Below are positions 59,262 to 64,000 of a stretch of DNA of 64,000 bases, one piece after another. The stretch spans positions 992,001 to 1,056,000 of the forward strand of contig WIUZ02000007.1 in the NCBI GenBank assembly GCA_015956445.1. Direction: 5' to 3'. The stretch's first letter is position 1. Each line of letters opens with the position of its first letter. The notes beneath the pieces are model-generated. The model had not been told where the DNA came from and searched no databases. It worked only from the letters and a program-made list of their open reading frames with translations. This DNA is from Thelephora terrestris (lineage: Eukaryota > Basidiomycota > Agaricomycetes > Thelephorales > Thelephoraceae). The position numbers and the translations under genes were made by a program.

Positions 59262-61266
59262 ATGTACAGAACGTCCTCCCCGATCTTTGACGTGCCAGAA
59301 TTCCCTCCTCTCAGAAGGGTCAAACCCCTACCAAAACGAAAACGCATACATCCCCCATCCGAATCCGACTACGATCTTGGGCGTACGGACAATCGTTCGA
59401 CTCCAGCAACCGTCCCCTCCCGAACCACCGCCACCACCACTCATCTTCCTTCCATCACTCCGTCTTCACAGCTCTCACTTTCAGCCCGAAAAGATGACGG
59501 CGAGAAGGCTGGTGCCCAAGCCGATAGGATCTCAGCCCAGCTTGATTACTACAAGTCTACGATCCTAGGGGACCCTCTGACCAAGCCAACGGAACGACAG
59601 CGGGACCCTTACGACGATGACTCCCCTCGGAAGAAGATAGCTACCCAAGACGCTTCCGGACTCCCTAGCATCTATGACATTCCTCTGGCCGCCTTTGGGA
59701 TTTACGTTCCAGGCATCACCGGTCCCGCCGCTGACAGCTCGGAAGGGGCTGATGAGGACTACGGTGAAGGAGATTACGTCGACCATCTGCAACAACACGG
59801 GAATACGAAGAAGAGGAAGGTTCCCGCTAACATGTCTGGAGGTGGGAGGCACGGGCATCGTGGGGACGCTGGGTCGGGAGATAACTCTGGCGCAGACGAC
59901 GACGACGGGCAGGGTGGGTTTGGGGGAACGGGGGGTCTCGTCGAGACCACTCGTGGAATCCCTACTGGACGATCATTCGAGTACGACCACCCTTCTCAGT
60001 CTGGAGACCAACCCCCCTTCTCTCCAACCTCATCTTCTGGCTCGATTCTTTCGCTTCTGCCGGGGCAGAAAATCAAGATGAGCGCTGCAACCCGGGCTGG
60101 ACTGCAGCATAAGGAGGTCCTGAAGAGTAGGAAGAAGCAGTTAGCTGCTGTCCTTGGTGCCCTGTCTCACGGAGATACTCTTGCCTTGGACCAGGCGTTG
60201 TCTGCACGTTATCCTTACGGCTTGCCGGGCGAACTCAAGGGTGCTTTGGTGCCTCCAAAGACTAGGCTTTCCAAACGAAAGTGGCCGCGTATACTTAGGG
60301 AAGCGAGGGCTAAACATTTCGAGGGCGCGGGGAGTCCCAACTCTCGTTTTCCCGTTGGGGATTTCTCGTTTGTCCACGAGAGTGCTAGTAAGTGCTTAAC
60401 CCAAGCACGTGCATGTGGAGAAACTCTAACCGCGATGTTGGTGAGCAGCTTCAGACCGTCTCAGAGCGACAAGGGAAGAGGTAGCAGTCCTCCATAGCAA
60501 ATTTGAGGCTGAGCTAGCCAGACAGGCAGCGAAATCCGCTGAAGCATCGAAACAGGCGACTGCCGCCGGCAACACTGGCTCTGGCTTGAAGCGCTCGGCT
60601 CCCAGTAACAAACAGCCTGCTCCCGGCAAGACATCCACCACCAAACCCGTAGACCCTCCCCCCGAACCCCCCGTGTCTACCAAGAAAGGAAAGAAAAAGA
60701 AGCGGTCTGCGTTGGCCAACGCCTCAAACCCTCATCATCTCAGAAATTATGTCCCCTCCCGACTCCCCAATTCTGGGCAGACGAACCCCACACAGAACGC
60801 CAACTCGCAAAACTACCTTGGTCCGCCTCCCCTTCAATTCCTATCGGCTCGTCTTCCTCCCAGGCGGAAGAGATACGGGGACGCTGATGCGACTCCCGCC
60901 CCTTCGACGTTGACGAACCCGACGGACGAATGGATCTGTCCGTTCTGCGAGTACAGGCTGTTTTATGGCGAAGAAGCGGAGTATCAGCGGACGATCAGGG
61001 ACAGGAAGAAGGTTTTGAAGAGACGTAGAAGGGCACAGGAGAGGGCTGCGGCGGCTGCGAATGGAAAATCTGCGTCGAGTGCTGCTGCTGCTACTACTGC
61101 CGAGAGGAGCGATGTTGCCCAGGAGGATTGGAACCGCGAGGTTGAGTATGAGGGTCCCTACGCCAAAGATGCAGTTCAAGGACAACATAAACCTCCTCGC
61201 TGGAAGGCAGCGAACAGTACGGTTGATGAAGGGGTTGGTGCGACCACGACTGGTGGTGATGTATAG
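59262..61266 (+). CDS. Uncharacterised basic protein with a C-terminal CPFC motif
   Basis: Two exons (59262-60387, 60446-61266) sum to 1947 nt and 648 residues. The start was placed at MYRTSSPIFDVPEFPPLRR because this looks like a conserved terminus; an in-frame ATG at 59166 exists. The N-terminal 100 residues are S/T-rich with a KPLPKRKRIHP basic cluster. Then come YDIPLAAFGIYVPGI, a D/G-rich spacer, LLPGQKIKMSAATRAGL and LKSRKKQLAAVLGALSHGD, ALDQALSARYPYGLPGELK and RLSKRKWPRILREARAKHF. A helical segment HSKFEAELARQAAKSAEA follows the intron, then PVSTKKGKKKKRSALAN, and finally DEWICPFCEYRLFYGEEAE with a basic helix KKVLKRRRRAQERAAAA. The profile is that of a nuclear or chromatin-associated protein. 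I do not recognise the family; the EWICPFCEYRLFYG block is its best signature. Confidence 0.8.
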
Positions 61267-62049
61267 CCGTGATCCCCGTCTCCTGCGCCGCCTCGTCGCC
61301 TCGACCCCAGCTCCGTTTCGTCATTTCCTCCTTCAAAGTCGTCTCTTTCTCCGCTTTCGTTCCTTGCCTTGCCTACCCTTCCCTTCCAACACACATCACT
61401 CTTTATCTTCCCGAATATCCCGCCCCGCGTCACTTCAAACACAAGTACAGACAGTCCCGTGGAAGCCCAGCCACTTTACTTACTTTCCTTCGCACTCCGT
61501 ACTCGCAACTGGTGCCACCCGTCTTTCGTCCTCACTCGCACGCTCCTTTGATTTTCTTATCATCCGTGATACATGGTTTTGCATTTGTAGAGTACGTGCA
61601 TATCCTCGCATTCCATTCTGCATTTCTATCACGCTTTGGATGGTGGTGCATTCTATTGTCACAGTAATGCGATCTGGTTATCTGACTTCAACGTCGTCTT
61701 TTCTGGTGCCTTCGGAGAAAGCGTGATACAGAATGTCTGAGAAGGAAAATCTCGGACATAGTTGGAACTTTGCGGGGAAGTGTATTCGTGGAGGGATGTT
61801 GACTTTGTAAGGGTGTACCACGGAAGCATTCGCTGTTATAATAATATCGATATCCTTCTCCCCGAGTTTGTATAGTCGGCTTGTCTTGACTGATGCTTGT
61901 GTAAGTTTTCCTGGTGTACTTCGTCGTTGCATGGCTGGTAAAATCACAGTGTATATTGAATAGCTTTACATCCAAAACAGGACTAAAATCCAGAACTTGA
62001 GTGAGCAACAAGTAGGGTACATTCTGGTGTTCAAAACCGACGCGGGGTC
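61267..62049. other. Convergent 3' spacer
   Basis: Between the stop of the 59-61 kb gene and the stop of the WD40 gene on the other strand. T/C-rich then AT-rich sequence fits two 3' UTRs. No gene seen. Confidence 0.5.
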
Positions 62050-64000
62050 CTAGGAGCGAAAGGTTAACTTCCTCAGCACTCGATCCTCCCCAAGCATGAC
62101 AAGTGTATTAGGCCCAGCCCAATGATGCCCTCTATAACGCGAGCTGAGATATCCCGGTGGAATCCAGCAAATCTTTTCCGAGCCCCTAACAACCCATTCC
62201 CGGCTTCTGTCTACTTGATATTGCGACTCGCTTGACTCCATAGCCCTGTATGACGACAAGAAAGAGATCTGGTGGGTAGTCTCTGCCCCGGGCGAGAGTT
62301 CGAGATTGTAGGTGCAGTATTCGGAGTGGAATCGTGTTTCTGAGTCGAATGTGATATAGGGGGATGGGATGTAGGGTCCGAAGAGTATTTTCGCCGCCTG
62401 AAGTTTTCCAGTCCCCGCATCCCACACAGAGATCGAACTTGAAGTCCTTTCGAACCACGGCCCATGGAAATGGATAGTCACAAGCCGGGTACCGGCTGGC
62501 GAAAACTTGCCCTCTGATGGTACAGAATCTATCTTCACAGTCCAGATTGGAAGTTTATCGCCAAGCCCGCATGACTGCATATATTCACCTCCCCCGCTCC
62601 CCACTAAGCAATAGACCACCATGCGATTTTTGAGCGACGCAGCGACGAGACCATCAAAGTCGTTTCCAATGTTATAGCCCTTCAGGTCATCCGAGAGTGT
62701 GAAAAGGTTGGACATGGTGGATGTTTCGAGTAGTTGGATAGCGGGCTGTTCTTCCAGACGAAGAGCGATGATTCTGCCCTGGTCGAGGGTGGTTACGGTG
62801 TGCACCAAAGTTGGCTGGGGAGGTTGTGCGTATCGGTCATCCATGCTCAACAACTGGATACCGGAGGACCTTGCACCCACTACTACGGCCCCATTTGGCA
62901 GGCTGGAGATAAAATTCACTGTGTCTCGAAGTTTGTAATACCTCCAACGCTGCGTCGAAAGGCTGAATACCCCCAGTCCACCTCCCATCATACTGCCCAC
63001 GATTTCCTCTGCCGTTCGGGAGAAGGCGAAGCGATCTAGCCACTCTGGCTCCTGAAGCAGGACCGAAGATTTGCCTTTCTGAAGGTCGATAATTACAGTG
63101 ATTGTCCTGAACGATCCACGGGTGGCAACGGCCAACCGATCAAGTTCCTGGGAATAGACCATGTCAAAGATGAGTTCCACCGTTGTGAAACTGCGCAGGG
63201 TTGTTCCGGCAACAACATCCCATATCTGCACCCATACCCCCCCTGCAACTGCAAGTTGTTCCTCCAGCCGCAGCCAACAAAAACAAGTGACCGGTGAGGC
63301 TTCCCAGATGCCATCATTCTTCCCTTTTTTCGCAACTTCCAGAACTTCGACCATCCCATTCTCAAAGAGACAGGCGAGGAAGCGGCCCTTCATTGAGATG
63401 GCGACGGATTTGATTCGGGCCTTGTTCTTCAAGGCAAAAGTACGGGCTAATCCACCGGTTTGGGTATCCCATAAGGTGACTGAACCGTTCGAGTGACCGC
63501 AGAGGACGATTGTGCCATCCTGGAAACCTCCCACCGCCACAATAGAATCTTCGAGCCTCAGCAACAGCCTCAGTGCACCTGTGATGGCATCGTGGATCAC
63601 CACTTCATGACGCTTACGCTGAGCCGCGGCAATCCAGTGGTCGGAGGTAGCTATCAACCAGTTCTTAACAGAACCAGTCTGGATGGTTTGTAAGGCAGCT
63701 CCCCAGGTGTCTGGGCACCCATAAACCCCAGTGATTGGTGTTTTCTCCCAGAGGATCATAGGGCGAAACATGGATGATCTCGGTGAAAGAGGTAGGGCAG
63801 AATGGTATATGTGTGGTGCAGATTGCTGGATGAGGTGGAAAAAATTCTTTGTAAATCGGAGGTAGTCTTCAGCCAGGTTATGTAGATTGGGGGTAGAGGT
63901 GTCAACCTGTTTACAATCAATGGATGACTTGGGCATTTATATTGGATACGCACCATACCAAACCAGTCGAAAAGATGGTTAATGCTATGGACCACACTTT
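62050..64000 (-). CDS. WD40-repeat C-terminal part of a STAND/NACHT-like protein (incomplete, continues past the right edge)
   Basis: An uninterrupted - strand reading frame of 628 codons ends at TAG (62050-62052). It begins with NLAEDYLRFTKNFFHLIQ and APHIYHSALPLSPRSSMFR, a linker that in agaricomycete STAND proteins lies between a NACHT/helical part and the WD40 propeller. Then follow WD40 blades: IVAVGGFQDGTIVLCGHSNG with SVTLWDTQTG, ARIKSVAISMKGRFLACLFE, QLAVAGGVWVQIWDVVAGTT, SISVWDAGTGKLQAA, ending LRKLTFRS. WD40 dipeptides are degenerate in several blades, as usual in these sequences. The frame at the 5' end probably joins upstream exons beyond 64000 through a splice near 63910-63950 (CCCAAG or AAACAG acceptors). 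The likely role is recognition or signalling in heterokaryon incompatibility or innate immunity; this is inferred because the NACHT part is not in view. Confidence 0.7.

Overview
This window is nuclear DNA of a filamentous basidiomycete, most likely a mushroom-forming agaricomycete. The signs are intron-rich genes with many 45-65 bp GT-AG introns, tightly packed genes on both strands, short secreted fungal tyrosinases, fungal-only families (OPI1, LRG1-type LIM-RhoGAP, RTC4, Zn2Cys6 plus fungal_trans regulators), a DIRS-type tyrosine-recombinase retroelement and a WD40 tail of the kind found on large agaricomycete STAND/NACHT proteins. Gene models were spliced by eye. Where exon phases were checked (UBP9-like, VMA10, RPP2, RPS15, the 59-61 kb gene) they close without remainder.

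Layout. 0-8 kb: three tandem secreted tyrosinase genes on the + strand (the first cut by the window edge), separated by long spacers whose blocks are duplicated and hold coding-like scraps of an unidentified gene. 9.3-14.3 kb: OPI1-like repressor and a secreted class-3 lipase, both on the - strand. 14.3-17.8 kb: about 3.5 kb without a convincing gene. 17.8-32.9 kb: a dense core block with UBP9/13-like deubiquitinase (+), symplekin/PTA1 (-), V-ATPase subunit G (+), a Zn2Cys6 regulator (-), ribosomal stalk protein P2 (-) and ribosomal protein S15/uS19 (+). 34-42 kb: a small unknown gene, a large LRG1-like LIM-RhoGAP, a single-pass membrane protein and a small membrane-associated protein. 42.3-44.3 kb: a gene-free spacer with a CTGTGA/TCACAG cluster. 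44-47.4 kb: RTC4-domain protein.

47.4-52.6 kb is the most unusual part. Two nearly identical 1123-bp copies of the whole tRNA 2'-phosphotransferase gene (TPT1) flank a DIRS-like retroelement fossil of about 2.9 kb in direct orientation. Each copy keeps only one of its original flanks: copy B keeps the promoter side shared with APP1, copy A keeps the 3' side next to RTC4. The open frame of copy B's last exon runs into the reverse-transcriptase region.

52.7-64 kb: phosphatidate phosphatase APP1 (+), SEC72-like TPR translocon subunit (-), DED1 DEAD-box helicase (+), an unrecognised basic protein with a CPFC motif (+), and the WD40 C-terminal part of a large gene that enters from beyond the right edge (-).

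Many neighbouring housekeeping genes are divergent with 190-410 bp between start codons (PTA1/VMA10, RPP2/RPS15, LRG1/41-kb gene, TPT1-B/APP1, SEC72/DED1), which suggests shared promoters. No tRNA, rRNA or CRISPR array was seen.
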